Origin: Streptomyces natalensis ATCC 27448 | GTDB taxonomy: Bacteria; Actinomycetota; Actinomycetes; Streptomycetales; Streptomycetaceae | Direction of reading: 5' to 3' | DNA: 64,000 nt | NCBI RefSeq assembly: GCF_000935125.1 | Contig: NZ_JRKI01000026.1 | Coordinates: 310,001-374,000 of the forward strand | Shown here: in pieces, positions 29,792 through 37,917 of the stretch | Layout: each line of letters opens with the position of its first letter | Position numbering within the stretch: position 1 is the stretch's first letter | The notes under the pieces: model-generated | The model's input: the letters and a program-made list of their open reading frames with translations, nothing else | Database searches by the model: none | Told to the model about the DNA's origin: nothing | Translations under genes and position numbers: made by a program

Positions 29792-30067
29792 TTAGTCCGG
29801 TGGGGCGGTGTTGGGATCCGTGTTGTTCGGATCTGGAGACGCCGGGGGCGCGAAAAGCACCAGTACGGCAACGCCGAGGGACTCCGCGATGTTGTGGGCC
29901 GTGCCCGCGTCACAGTCAGCGCGACGTCCGCTGACCAGGTGCCCTATGAGTGAGTGGTGGCTCAGGCCGATGGCATCTGCCAGCGATCTGACGGTGTATG
30001 GAGTGCCGCGCCCGGGGTGCTGCATGAGGTACTGCAGGACACCTCTGTCGCGGAGCCGGTAGCGCAC
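29792..30067 (-). CDS. XRE-like (Cro-type) regulator
   Basis: A 91-residue protein. TVRSLADAIGLSHHSLIGHL with GRRADCDAGTAHNIAESLGV fits the XRE/Cro helix-turn-helix, followed by an Ala/Val strand and an acidic Pro-rich tail. I prefer GTG 30067 (after ggagat); GTG 30121 is possible but would cover the operator at 30097. It is divergent from the repressor-like gene, as cro is from cI. Confidence 0.65.
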   Translation of the reverse strand: MRYRLRDRGVLQYLMQHPGRGTPYTVRSLADAIGLSHHSLIGHLVSGRRADCDAGTAHNIAESLGVAVLVLFAPPASPDPNNTDPNTAPPD

Positions 30068-30096
30068 TCTCAACGGATCTCCAGTGGAACGGATCG

Positions 30097-30111
30097 GTTC
30101 TCGATGAGAAC
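30097..30111. promoter_or_regulatory. Operator GTTCTC-GAT-GAGAAC
   Basis: A 15-base perfect inverted repeat in the divergent immunity region, 30 bases upstream of the Cro-like start. A candidate site for one of the two flanking regulators. Confidence 0.5.
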
Positions 30112-30203
30112 AGATAAGCACAGCAGGAGCCGCTTCGTCTACCGATCCGAACGGCCAAATTAGAAGTTTCCGCGCAGTAGCTTGAGCGCTAACCTCGATT
30201 CGT

Positions 30204-30216
30204 AGACGATTCGTCT
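30204..30216. promoter_or_regulatory. Operator AGACGA-T-TCGTCT
   Basis: A 13-base perfect inverted repeat between the two divergent regulators, just upstream of a predicted rightward promoter. Neighbouring gattcgt is directly repeated. Confidence 0.45.
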
Positions 30217-30230
30217 GCGGCGGGGAATGG

Positions 30231-30260
30231 TTGTACCGGCTGACCTGCGTTTTGTAGAGT
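30231..30260 (+). promoter_or_regulatory. Predicted promoter of the repressor-like gene
   Basis: TTGTAC (30231-30236) and TAGAGT (30255-30260) with an 18-base spacer, 54 bases before ATG 30314. It supports that start over ATG 30227. Confidence 0.4.
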
Positions 30261-30313
30261 CAGCGCGGCCTAGAGACGAGACGACCGTGGATGAAACGCG
30301 AAGGGACGATGAC

Positions 30314-30766
30314 ATGGAGGCGGCTGCTGCCGACCGTCAGCACCACCCCGAGGGGTCAGCAGTGCCCGACTCCCTTGCCGAGCAGCTGGACCGCGATGAG
30401 CTGAGCCGCCTGGTGCGCGAGGCCAACGACGCCGGCGCCTCCTATCAGCAGCTCGCGGATCGAGCGGTCGACCCCGAGACGGGCGAGCAGCTCTCGAAGC
30501 CGTACATGCAGAAGCTGGCCACCAATGCCGTCACGACGGCCCCGAACGCCGCCCGGCTGCGAGCTATCGCCGCCGCGCTACGGCAGCCGCTGACCGTGGT
30601 GCAGCGGGCCGCGGCGCGACAGTTCCTCGACTACAAGGCGACCGAGCTATCCGGCTACGACGATGACGTGCGTGTGATCGTCGCCCACCTGGCAGGCATG
30701 ACACCCACCGCCAAGCGCCGGTGGCGAGCCATGATCGAGGCCGTGGAGAACGTCGACGAAGAGTGA
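30314..30766 (+). CDS. Phage repressor-like helix-turn-helix protein
   Basis: A 150-residue protein. DELSRLVREANDAGASYQQL, then DPETGEQLSKPYMQKLATNA and ARLRAIAAALRQPLTVVQRA form an XRE-like DNA-binding domain with a long turn. The rest is a helical region (FLDYKATELSGYDDDVRVIV) suited to dimerisation. It sits alone opposite the Cro-like gene and upstream of the integrase, the usual place for the lysogeny repressor. ATG 30314 is chosen over 30227 because codons before it look non-coding. Confidence 0.65.
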   Translation: MEAAAADRQHHPEGSAVPDSLAEQLDRDELSRLVREANDAGASYQQLADRAVDPETGEQLSKPYMQKLATNAVTTAPNAARLRAIAAALRQPLTVVQRAAARQFLDYKATELSGYDDDVRVIVAHLAGMTPTAKRRWRAMIEAVENVDEE

Positions 30767-30817
30767 CGGTGACGGCCGAACGAAGCTACGCAAATCGGAA
30801 CGACTTGTGGATTCTGG

Positions 30818-30846
30818 TTGTGCGTTCAAATTTCGGAGGGTAGCTT
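30818..30846 (+). promoter_or_regulatory. Predicted integrase-operon promoter
   Basis: TTGTGC (30818-30823) and TAGCTT (30841-30846) with a 17-base spacer, 67 bases upstream of the small gene that precedes the integrase. Confidence 0.4.
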
Positions 30847-30913
30847 TCCGGATTCAACCCGTCACATCAGGGGACTCCCCCACACCCCTGTTCCCACGGC
30901 CTGGGGGTGCAGG

Positions 30914-31201
30914 ATGCTCGACGTCCAGTACGTGTACGACAAGGCGCGAACCTTCGACGAGCCCGTAGCCGTCCGCGAAACACGAGGTACCGTCCGCTTC
31001 GAGCTCTACCGCGGCTTCTTCCTCCCCGAGGGAGTCGCCGCGCTGAACATCGCCACGGCCCAAGTCCTCGCCGGAGGACAGTGGTTCCAGCTGTGGAGAG
31101 GTGAGATCGTGTCCATGCGCTCACCTCTGCTCAAGGAGCCCTATGGCCGGATACATCGAGGATCGCTGGTGGACCAAGAAGCCCGATCCCAAGACTGGTA
31201 A
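30914..31201 (+). CDS. Conserved small protein upstream of the integrase
   Basis: A 95-residue protein (VQYVYDKARTFDEPVAVRET near the start; VRFELYRGFFLPEGVAALNI in the middle; FQLWRGEIVSM). I have seen similar proteins beside integrases of Streptomyces mobile elements, without a function. ATG 30914 follows a gggggtgcagg site. Its 3' end overlaps the integrase start by 59 bases in another frame, so the two are on one message. Confidence 0.6.
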   Translation: MLDVQYVYDKARTFDEPVAVRETRGTVRFELYRGFFLPEGVAALNIATAQVLAGGQWFQLWRGEIVSMRSPLLKEPYGRIHRGSLVDQEARSQDW

Positions 31202-32480
31202 GAAGCGCAAGACCGCCCGGTATGGCCAGGGCAAGCGATGGCGGGTCGCCGGCATCCCCGGCGTCCGCGACCGCTCCTTCGAAAACAAGACCGGCCCCGA
31301 CGGCGCAGACGCCTGGCTCGCAGACGCCCAGAGCAAGAGCCGCGCAGGGGAGTTCATCGACCCCCGCAGCGGCAACCTGACGCTCACCGAGTACATCGAA
31401 GACGAGTGGTGGCCGTCAGTTACGGGCGATGTGTCTACGCTTCAAACCGTCAAGGGCCGCGTGTGGAACCACATCATCCCACTCATGGGACACCAGACGC
31501 TCAACGCGATCAAGGTCGCACAGCTGCGCGCCTTCGTGAAAGAGCTCAACAAGCAGACTGGCCCAGGGACTGCACTCGCGGCCTGGGGCTATCTGTCGTC
31601 CATTCTGCAGATGGCTGTTGAGGACGAGCGGATCCCACGAAATTACGCAACCTATCGATCTGTCAGGGCCGGGTTGCCAAAGCGCCCGGAGCGCAAGGCG
31701 CGGGCCTGGCAACGTGATCGAGTTCGGGCCGTTCAAAAGGCCATGGACTCGCGGTTCCAGGTGATGGTCGATCTGGGCGTGGGTGTCGGGCTACGGCAAG
31801 GGGAAGTCTTCGGGCTGTCCGTTGAGGACATCGATGAGGGGGCCGGCGTTATCCATGTCCGCCGGCAGATCCGCAAGATCGGCGGCAGGCTCGTATTTGC
31901 ACCTCCCAAAGGGGGCAAGACGCGCGATGTGCCACTGCCGGGTCAAGTGGCGAGCAGGCTGCGCAGCCACCTCGAGGCATTCCCGGCTTCTGGCGTGACC
32001 CTGCCCTGGATGAACCCGGAGACGCCGACCTCGGAGAAGGAGCGCAAGGACTGGGCGCCCCAGACGCATGTCTTGGTCGTTACCGCAGTACGGGGTGGTC
32101 CGCTCCGCAGGGACAGCTGGAATCTGCGCCAGTGGAAGCCTGCCCTTGCCGCGGCCGGCGTCATCACGGAACCTGAGATGCTCCAGCAGGTCTCCAGCGA
32201 CGGTAAGAGAGAGTGCACCGTGCTGAAGTACGAGGAGAGCAGGGAGCACGGGTTCCACGCCCTGAGGCATACCTTCGCGTCGGTGCACCTGGACGCTCGG
32301 GAGAACCCGGTGGCAGTCTCGAAGTGGCTGGGCCACGCGGACCCGAGTATCACGCTCCGGATTTACGCGCACATGATGCCCGAGGCGGATGGCCGCGGGC
32401 GGGCAGCGATGGACGCCTGGTTCGAGGCCACCCCAGACTTATTCTCCCCAGATTCTCCCCAGGGTGTCGAAGCGGAATGA
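31143..32480 (+). CDS. int: Tyrosine integrase
   Basis: A 445-residue phage-type tyrosine recombinase for site-specific integration. The N-terminal arm-binding part is followed by a core-binding SAM-like domain (about 80-175) and the catalytic domain with R218 (GLRQGE), a Lys in PPKGGKTRDVPL, H372-x-x-R375 (HALRH), H398 (LGHAD) and nucleophile Y408 (RIYAHM). ATG 31143 follows aaggagccct. Codon 433 (32439-32441) is TTA, 12 codons before the end, so translation of the last residues needs a UAA tRNA. A terminator and the presumed att site follow. Confidence 0.95.
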   Translation: MAGYIEDRWWTKKPDPKTGKKRKTARYGQGKRWRVAGIPGVRDRSFENKTGPDGADAWLADAQSKSRAGEFIDPRSGNLTLTEYIEDEWWPSVTGDVSTLQTVKGRVWNHIIPLMGHQTLNAIKVAQLRAFVKELNKQTGPGTALAAWGYLSSILQMAVEDERIPRNYATYRSVRAGLPKRPERKARAWQRDRVRAVQKAMDSRFQVMVDLGVGVGLRQGEVFGLSVEDIDEGAGVIHVRRQIRKIGGRLVFAPPKGGKTRDVPLPGQVASRLRSHLEAFPASGVTLPWMNPETPTSEKERKDWAPQTHVLVVTAVRGGPLRRDSWNLRQWKPALAAAGVITEPEMLQQVSSDGKRECTVLKYEESREHGFHALRHTFASVHLDARENPVAVSKWLGHADPSITLRIYAHMMPEADGRGRAAMDAWFEATPDLFSPDSPQGVEAE

Positions 32481-32485
32481 AATCA

Positions 32486-32515
32486 GGGCCCGGACCGCGC
32501 GTGCAGTCCGGGCCC
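32486..32515 (+). terminator. Terminator after the integrase
   Basis: GGGCCCGGAC and GTCCGGGCCC form a perfect 10-bp stem with a 10-base loop, starting 6 bases after the integrase stop. Confidence 0.7.
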
Positions 32516-32614
32516 CGTCGTGGTCTCCGTGCACACCCATCGAGGCGAGCGCAGGTCTCTGAGCTGCGGAAGCATGAGCCTGGAAGTACAGGTAGCAGAT
32601 GGCGCGGTAGCCCA

Positions 32615-32637
32615 ACGTTCTTCCCTTCGACGTTCTT
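32615..32637 (+). repeat. Direct repeats ACGTTCTT near the att site
   Basis: Two copies of ACGTTCTT (32615-32622 and 32630-32637), 15 bases apart, lie between the integrase and the permease remnant. Spacing and place fit arm-type integrase binding sites, unproven. Confidence 0.4.
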
Positions 32638-32652
32638 TCGCTTCGCCCTCAG

Positions 32653-32748
32653 TCAATTTCCGCACATCTGGCTCATGTTGAGGGCAGTGGCCTGGAAGAG
32701 TCCGATGCGGCGGACGAATTCCCCTCGTTCGTCGGGGAGTTCAGGCAT
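32653..32748 (-). pseudogene. N-terminal stump of an amino-acid permease; probable prophage attachment site
   Basis: This 31-codon leftward ORF has a start and the N-terminus of APC-superfamily permeases: ERGEFVRRIGLFQATALNMS then QM, after which CGN and a stop replace the first membrane helix (family continuation is like VGIGPFITIP). The host gene therefore appears cut between 32655 and 32672, 175-190 bases past the integrase stop. The remainder should lie at the far prophage end, outside the window. Confidence 0.7.
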
Positions 32749-32829
32749 GTGCGGGCCCTTTCGCTCGCCGGCTGCGCGGCCCTGTACGGCCTGCCGGTGC
32801 CTCTCCCCCGCCCCCCGACAGCTCCCCCG

Positions 32830-33456
32830 TCAGAGGTCCCCGTACGCCTCCCCGCCGACCTCCACCACCGCCGTCCCGGCCGTCGCATCGGCCAGCCAGC
32901 CGCGGAAGGCGTCCAGATCGGCCTCGGGCAGCCCGACCTCGATCCGCACATCGGCCCCGTACGTCACCTCGCGCACCGCGCGCACCGTCGTGCGCAGATC
33001 GTTCTCCACCCGGCCGGCGCGCTGGTGGTCGACGCGGACGGTGACCAGCCGGAAGCGCTGCCGGGTGACCGTGCCCAGCGCGTCCAGCGCCTCGCCGACG
33101 ACGCCTCCGTAAGCGCGGATCAGCCCGCCCGCACCGAGCTTGATGCCACCGAAGTACCGCGTGACCACGGCGACCACATAACGCACCTCGCGCCGCACCA
33201 GCATCTGGAGCATCGGCACCCCCGCGGTGCCGCCCGGCTCACCGTCGTCGCTGGCCTTCTGGACGCCGCCGTCGGCGCCGAGGACATACGCCCAGCAGTG
33301 GTGCCGCGCCCCGGGGTGCTCCTTGCGGATGCGCGCGATGAAGTCCTGGGCCTCGGCCTCGTCGGCCACGGGCGCGAGCGCGGCGATGAAGCGGGACTTG
33401 TTGATCTCGATCTCATGGACGCCCTCGCCCGCGAGCGTGCGGTACTGCTCCTGCAT
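32830..33456 (-). CDS. yigZ: YigZ/IMPACT family protein
   Basis: A 208-residue member of the UPF0029/IMPACT family. Signatures are INKSRFIAALAPV near the start, HPGARHHCWAYVLG, DDGEPGGTAGVPML and VVTRYFGGIKLGAGGLIRAY, then a C-terminal ferredoxin-like domain (about 135-208). Eukaryotic IMPACT modulates translation control; the bacterial role is unsettled. The gene is complete and of normal length, 81 bases from the permease stump, on the same strand. First intact host gene. Confidence 0.9.
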   Translation of the reverse strand: MQEQYRTLAGEGVHEIEINKSRFIAALAPVADEAEAQDFIARIRKEHPGARHHCWAYVLGADGGVQKASDDGEPGGTAGVPMLQMLVRREVRYVVAVVTRYFGGIKLGAGGLIRAYGGVVGEALDALGTVTRQRFRLVTVRVDHQRAGRVENDLRTTVRAVREVTYGADVRIEVGLPEADLDAFRGWLADATAGTAVVEVGGEAYGDL

Positions 33457-33705
33457 CCGGCCAGCCTATGCCGCCCCTGTGACACGGCCACCGGCCGGTC
33501 CCGTGGCCCCTTGCCCCTCGCCGCGCTGCGCTGTCCGCCGTACGGGCGCACGGCGCACGGCCAGGCGGCGTACCCCAGGGGTCCGTGCGGTGCGTCGGGA
33601 AGACGTCCGCGCCGCCCCGTGGGCAGGGTGAGGCCCGGGCGACGGCCTTGTGTTTGCGGGGTCCGCCCGTGCACTCAGAACCGACGGCGGGTGGCGGAGG
33701 GCTTC

Positions 33706-34497
33706 ATGGACAACAGCACACAGGCGGCGATGACGGCAGGCGAGCCCGTGACGGGCGAGGACATGCCTAAGCCGCCGCCGGAGGTCGTCGAGGCGGCACG
33801 CAACGCACCCGACCACTGGCTGGCCATGGTCGATCTGACCTGGCAGGGCGAGGGGGCACCGCCCCTGTGGGCGCTGATCGGCCAGTGGCGGTCGGGCCCG
33901 ACCGGCGAGATCGAGGAGTGGCGGGACAACCCCGAATACCGGCCCTCGCCGCAGGCCCTGGACTGGACCGAGCCGTCCGATGCCGTGGACCGCGCGGTGC
34001 AGCTGGCCGCCACGGGCTACGGCCCGGCCGAGGACGTCCATGCGACGCTGGCCCGCGCGGAGGTCTCCGTCCTGGTCACCGCCACCGGCACACCGCTGGC
34101 CGCGGCCTCCCCGGAGGGCACCCCGGTGATCCCCGTCTACACCTCCCCCGCCTACCTGGAGTCGGTCGGACGGCTGCTCTACGACCGGCGTCCGGTGGCC
34201 GAGCTGGTCGACGCGCTGCCGCCCGGGCACGCCCTGTACCTGAACCCGACCGGACCGGTGAGCATGCTGGTCGAGACCGAACCGCTGCGGGCGGCGATGG
34301 CGGCGGCCGGAACGGGTGGCGAAGCCTCGCAGCAGACGGACGAGGCCCGCGAGGCGGCGATCATCAGCGCGCTGCGTCCGGGCACGGCGGCGGCCGGCAT
34401 CGAGCCGGTGACCGGCGGCGCGGCCATCGGCAAACCGGCCCGCACCGCCCCCGGCACCACCGTCGTCGGCGCCGGCGCGGCCGGTGGCACCACCTGA
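33706..34497 (+). CDS. Type VII secretion system-associated, SseB-like protein
   Basis: A 263-residue protein. The N-terminal unit (VVEAARNAPDHWLAMVDLTW; ALIGQWRSGPTGEIEEW, NPEYRPSP) matches proteins annotated as type VII secretion-associated in Streptomyces. The second half has an SseB-type domain (VLVTATGTPLAAASPEGTPV, VYTSPAYL). The tail is Gly/Ala/Thr-rich. ATG 33706 follows ggcggaggg. The link to secretion is by family name only; no ESX genes are in the window. Confidence 0.65.
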   Translation: MDNSTQAAMTAGEPVTGEDMPKPPPEVVEAARNAPDHWLAMVDLTWQGEGAPPLWALIGQWRSGPTGEIEEWRDNPEYRPSPQALDWTEPSDAVDRAVQLAATGYGPAEDVHATLARAEVSVLVTATGTPLAAASPEGTPVIPVYTSPAYLESVGRLLYDRRPVAELVDALPPGHALYLNPTGPVSMLVETEPLRAAMAAAGTGGEASQQTDEAREAAIISALRPGTAAAGIEPVTGGAAIGKPARTAPGTTVVGAGAAGGTT

Positions 34498-34516
34498 TCC
34501 CCACCCATAAAGACCC

Positions 34517-34546
34517 GCCCCGCCCGTCTTCCCCTTCGGGCGGGGC
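34517..34546 (+). terminator. Rho-independent-like terminator
   Basis: GCCCCGCCCG and CGGGCGGGGC with a 10-base loop, 20 bases after the SseB-like gene. Confidence 0.65.
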
Positions 34547-34654
34547 GTCCGGGTATCCACGCCCCGGTGCCGACCAGCAAAATGACCAGCCGGGAATCAG
34601 TACGGCCCGCCGCCCGTTGTCCCACAGCGGAGTCTTGGACAACAGGAGGCAGCC

Positions 34655-35062
34655 ATGCACGACGACCCGGCGACGATCCGCAGGATCCTTACCGAGCTCG
34701 GGGACACCTGGGCCATCGTGGGGCTGTCCTCGAACCGGCGGCGGGCCGCATACGGTGTCGCGCAGGTGCTCCAGCGCTACGGCAAGCGGATCGTCCCCGT
34801 GCACCCGAAGGCCGAGACGGTGCACGGGGAAACGGGCTACCCGTCCCTCGACGCCATTCCGTTCGGGGTCGATGTGGTCGACACCTTCGTGAACAGCGAC
34901 CTCGCCGGGGCCGTCGCCGACGAAGCCGTCGCCATCGGCGCCCGGGCGGTGTGGTTCCAGCTGGGTGTCATCGACGACGCCGCCTACACCCGCACTCGCG
35001 CCGCCGGGCTCGCCATGGTCATGGACCGCTGCCCCGCCATCGAGATACCCCTGCTCCACTGA
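34655..35062 (+). CDS. CoA-binding protein (YccU-like)
   Basis: A 135-residue Rossmann-fold CoA-binding domain protein. Typical segments are WAIVGLSSNRRRAAYGVAQV, KRIVPVHPKAETVHGE, DVVDTFVNS and AVWFQLGVIDDAA, ending VMDRCPAIE. These resemble the succinyl-CoA synthetase CoA-binding fold but stand alone. The in vivo role is not well defined. ATG 34655 follows acaggaggcagcc. A GNAT gene follows 42 bases later. Confidence 0.85.
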   Translation: MHDDPATIRRILTELGDTWAIVGLSSNRRRAAYGVAQVLQRYGKRIVPVHPKAETVHGETGYPSLDAIPFGVDVVDTFVNSDLAGAVADEAVAIGARAVWFQLGVIDDAAYTRTRAAGLAMVMDRCPAIEIPLLH

Positions 35063-35104
35063 CCCCCCGTGGGGGCGGGGCACCGGCTGCGTTAGCGTCC
35101 GTAC

Positions 35105-35611
35105 ATGATCACGCCACGTGCCGCCGTACCCGAGGACGCCGCCGAGCTCGTCCGGCTGCGTCGTCTGATGTTCCTCGCCATGAACGGGCAGGACGATCCC
35201 GGGAGTTGGGAGCGCACCGCCGAGGCGGTGGCACGTCGTCAGCTGGCCGGGCCGGACGGGCCACTGGTCGCCTTCGTGGTGGACGGCGAGGAGGCCGGGG
35301 CACCACATCTGGCGGCGTGTGCGGTCGGGCGGACAGAGGAGCGGCTGCCCGCGCCCGGACACCCTTCGGGCCTCTTCGGCTTCGTCTTCAACGTCTGTAC
35401 GGACCCGCGCTACCGCGGCCGGGGCCATGCGCGGGCCACGACGGAGGCGCTGCTGGCCCGCTTCGCCGAGCGGGGCGTCACCCGGGTCGATCTGCATGCC
35501 ACGGACGACGCCGAACCGCTCTACCGCAGCCTCGGCTTCACCGAGCACTCGATACCGCTGTCGCTGGACCTGCGCTCCCGTACGGGCGCTGGACGGGCGC
35601 GGTCCCGTTAG
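35105..35611 (+). CDS. GNAT acetyltransferase
   Basis: A 168-residue GNAT-fold N-acetyltransferase using acetyl-CoA. The pyrophosphate-binding loop is TDPRYRGRGHARATTEALLA (RxxGxG/A form); the preceding strand is FGFVFNVCTD and the last strand region is VDLHATDDAEPLYRSLGF, a standard motif B. The substrate cannot be read. A TTAGCGT hexamer about 8 bases before ATG 35105 suggests a leaderless message with its own promoter. Confidence 0.85.
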   Translation: MITPRAAVPEDAAELVRLRRLMFLAMNGQDDPGSWERTAEAVARRQLAGPDGPLVAFVVDGEEAGAPHLAACAVGRTEERLPAPGHPSGLFGFVFNVCTDPRYRGRGHARATTEALLARFAERGVTRVDLHATDDAEPLYRSLGFTEHSIPLSLDLRSRTGAGRARSR

Positions 35612-35669
35612 CGCCGGCCCGATGGCGCGGGCCCGGCGGGTACGAGCCCGCCCGCCGCGGTCGGGTCCG

Positions 35670-36230
35670 TCACCCGGCGATGCCCAGGCCCTCCAGCACC
35701 GTGACACCGGGCAGTTCGGCCAGCGCCTTGCCCGGCACGATGAGCTTGCCCCGGCGGCGGCCGCTGCCGATCAGTACGTAGGGGGCATCGGCGACGGCGG
35801 CGTCCACCAGCACCGGCCAGCCGACGGGCAGGCCGATCGGGGTGATGCCGCCGTATTCCATCCCGCTGTCGCCGACCGCGGTGTCCATCGACGCGAACGA
35901 CGCCTTGCGGGCGCCCAGTTGGCGGCGGACCGTGCCATTGACGTCGACCCGGGTGTGCGAGAGGACCAGGCACGCGGCCAAGGTGACCTCGCCGCCGCGC
36001 TTGCCCGCCACCACGACGCAGTTCGCCGACTGCTCCAGCAGCCAGGAGCCGTAATGGGCAACGAGCAGCTCGGTGTCCGCGATGGCCGGGTCGGTGTCCA
36101 CGTAGCGCAGCTCCCGCACCGGGACGGATCCGCGCCAGCCGCGGATCGCCGCGGCCACCGGCTCGACCAGCAGGTCCAGGCACTCGGCGGCGGGCCGGAC
36201 ATCGTCGAAAGCTTCCATCGGCGCAGCCAT
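35670..36230 (-). CDS. YbaK/EbsC-type aminoacyl-tRNA deacylase
   Basis: A 186-residue protein of the YbaK/ProX editing family, which hydrolyses mischarged aminoacyl-tRNA. Visible motifs are CVVVAGKRGGEVTLAACLVL, RRQLGARKASFASMD and YGGITPIGLPVGWPVLVDAA, then VLIGSGRRRGKLIVPGKALA. It lies convergent with the GNAT gene. I start at ATG 36230; ATG 36218 is also possible. The exact tRNA edited is not predictable. Confidence 0.85.
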   Translation of the reverse strand: MAAPMEAFDDVRPAAECLDLLVEPVAAAIRGWRGSVPVRELRYVDTDPAIADTELLVAHYGSWLLEQSANCVVVAGKRGGEVTLAACLVLSHTRVDVNGTVRRQLGARKASFASMDTAVGDSGMEYGGITPIGLPVGWPVLVDAAVADAPYVLIGSGRRRGKLIVPGKALAELPGVTVLEGLGIAG

Positions 36231-36330
36231 AACAGCCAAGCCAACAGGGGCGGGACGGCCGGGCGCGGGCCCTCTCACCGTACGACCAGACGTACGGCCC
36301 GGTGGACGCACCGGCCGCCGCCGCGCCCCG

Positions 36331-36903
36331 TCACCGCCCCAGCGGGATGACCACCGACATCGTCATCTCGACCGGCTCCACCCCGTCGTTGCGGTAGCCG
36401 TGCGCCACCTTGGCCTCGAAGGTCGCCGAGGCCCCGGCCGCCACCTCGTACTCCTCGTCCTCCACTTCGAGCGTCAGCGTCCCGGACCGCACATGGAGCA
36501 GCTCGACGCTGCCCGGGGGATGCGGATCCGAGGCGCTGCGGTCGCCGGGCATCAGCCGCCAGTTCCACATCTCGAAGGGGCCGGGCGCCTCGGTGCCGAC
36601 CAGGAGGACGCTGTGGCTGCCGGCCTCGGTGGACCACAGCCGTACGGTCTCCTCGGGTGCGACGATCCGCACCTGGGGGCCCTGTTCGTAGTCGAGGAGC
36701 GTGGTGATGCTGACGCCCAGCGCGTCGGCGATCTTGACGGTGGTGCCCACGCTCGGGTTCGTACGGGCCTGCTCAATCTGGATGATCATGCCGCGGCTGA
36801 CTCCGGCCCGCGCCGCCAGGGCGTCGAGGGTGTAGCCGCGTTCGGCGCGCCAGTGCTTGAGATTGCGGGCGAGCGACTGCGTGAGCTGATCGAGATCCGT
36901 CAC
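36331..36903 (-). CDS. XRE-cupin transcriptional regulator
   Basis: A 190-residue regulator: residues 12-65 are an XRE helix-turn-helix (LKHWRAERGYTLDALAARAG, then VSRGMIIQIEQARTNPSVGT) and residues 110-185 a cupin beta barrel (HPPGSVELLHVRSGTLTLEV; GASATFEAKVAHGYRNDG). This architecture senses a small ligand. It is divergent from the EamA transporter, with a nested palindrome between them, so it probably controls that transporter and itself. GTG 36903 chosen. Confidence 0.85.
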   Translation of the reverse strand: MTDLDQLTQSLARNLKHWRAERGYTLDALAARAGVSRGMIIQIEQARTNPSVGTTVKIADALGVSITTLLDYEQGPQVRIVAPEETVRLWSTEAGSHSVLLVGTEAPGPFEMWNWRLMPGDRSASDPHPPGSVELLHVRSGTLTLEVEDEEYEVAAGASATFEAKVAHGYRNDGVEPVEMTMSVVIPLGR

Positions 36904-36970
36904 GGTCCGTCCAGGTCGAAGTCCATCGGGGTGCACCCGAGGCGCCCCCGCGGTCAAATATATTCGATTC

Positions 36971-36997
36971 CACAGTTCATTCTTATGAACTACTGTG
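36971..36997. promoter_or_regulatory. Nested palindromic operator between regulator and transporter
   Basis: CACAGT (36971-36976) and ACTGTG (36992-36997) flank AGTTCAT (36974-36980) and ATGAACT (36985-36991). The site is AT-rich in a GC-rich gap and lies 44 bases before the transporter ATG. A likely binding site for the XRE-cupin protein. Confidence 0.6.
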
Positions 36998-37040
36998 TGG
37001 TGCACTTCAGCGTCCACGTCACTGTACTGCGAGGTTTCCC

Positions 37041-37910
37041 ATGACTGCGGTCTTCGCCCTGGCCACCAGCCTCCTGTGGGGGCTCGCCGACTTCGGCGGC
37101 GGACTGCTCACCCGACGACTGCATGCACTGACCGTCGTGGTCGTCTCGCAGGCCCTGGCCGCCCTGGTCCTGGGCGCCGTCGTGGTGACCACCGGCGGCT
37201 GGCGGGAGGCGGGCCCGCAGCTGTGGTTCGCTGTCGCGGCCGGTGTCGTGGGGCCCGCCGCCATGCTCTGCTTCTACCGCGCCCTGGCGCTCGGCCCGAT
37301 GGGTGTGGTCTCCCCGCTCGCCTCCCTGGGCACCGTCCTCGTCCCGCTCGGCATCGGCGTCGTGGCGGGCGAACGGCCGGGCCTGATCCAGGTCGCGGGC
37401 ATGATCGTGGCCGTGATCGGCGTCCTGCTGGCGGGCGGCCCCCGGCTCGACGGCGCATCGGTGGCCCGCCAGACCATCGCCCTGACGCTGATCTCGGCGC
37501 TGGGCTTCGGCGCGGTGATGTCCCTGATCGCCGAGGCGTCCACGACCGTGACCGGCCTGTTCCTCGCGCTGTTCGTCCAGCGGGTGTGCAATGTCGCGGT
37601 GGGCGGCGCCGCGCTGTACGCGACGGTGCGGCGCGGCACCCCCGCGCTGCCCGAGGGCGGTTTCGCGGCGCTGCGCGGCTCGCTGCCCGCCCTCGCCTTC
37701 GTCGGCATCGCCGATGTCGCCGCCAACGGCACCTACGCCCTGGCCGCACAGAGCGGCCCGGTCACCGTCGCGGCCGTCCTCGCCTCGCTCTACCCCGTCG
37801 TCACCACGCTCGCCGCGCTCGGCGTCCTGAAGGAACGGATGCGCGCCGTCCAGACGGCGGGCGCCTCGTTGGCCCTGGTGGGAACGGTGCTGCTCGCCTC
37901 GCGGGGATGA
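37041..37910 (+). CDS. EamA/DMT-family transporter
   Basis: A 289-residue inner-membrane protein with ten hydrophobic segments in two EamA repeats. Examples are FALATSLLWGLADFGGG at the start, LGTVLVPLGIGVVAGERP at the end of repeat one and PVTVAAVLASLYPVVTTLAA in repeat two, followed by KERMRAVQTAGASLALVG. Family members export metabolites or amino acids. The substrate is unknown; regulation by the divergent XRE-cupin gene is likely. Confidence 0.85.
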   Translation: MTAVFALATSLLWGLADFGGGLLTRRLHALTVVVVSQALAALVLGAVVVTTGGWREAGPQLWFAVAAGVVGPAAMLCFYRALALGPMGVVSPLASLGTVLVPLGIGVVAGERPGLIQVAGMIVAVIGVLLAGGPRLDGASVARQTIALTLISALGFGAVMSLIAEASTTVTGLFLALFVQRVCNVAVGGAALYATVRRGTPALPEGGFAALRGSLPALAFVGIADVAANGTYALAAQSGPVTVAAVLASLYPVVTTLAALGVLKERMRAVQTAGASLALVGTVLLASRG

Positions 37911-37917
37911 GAGGTGA

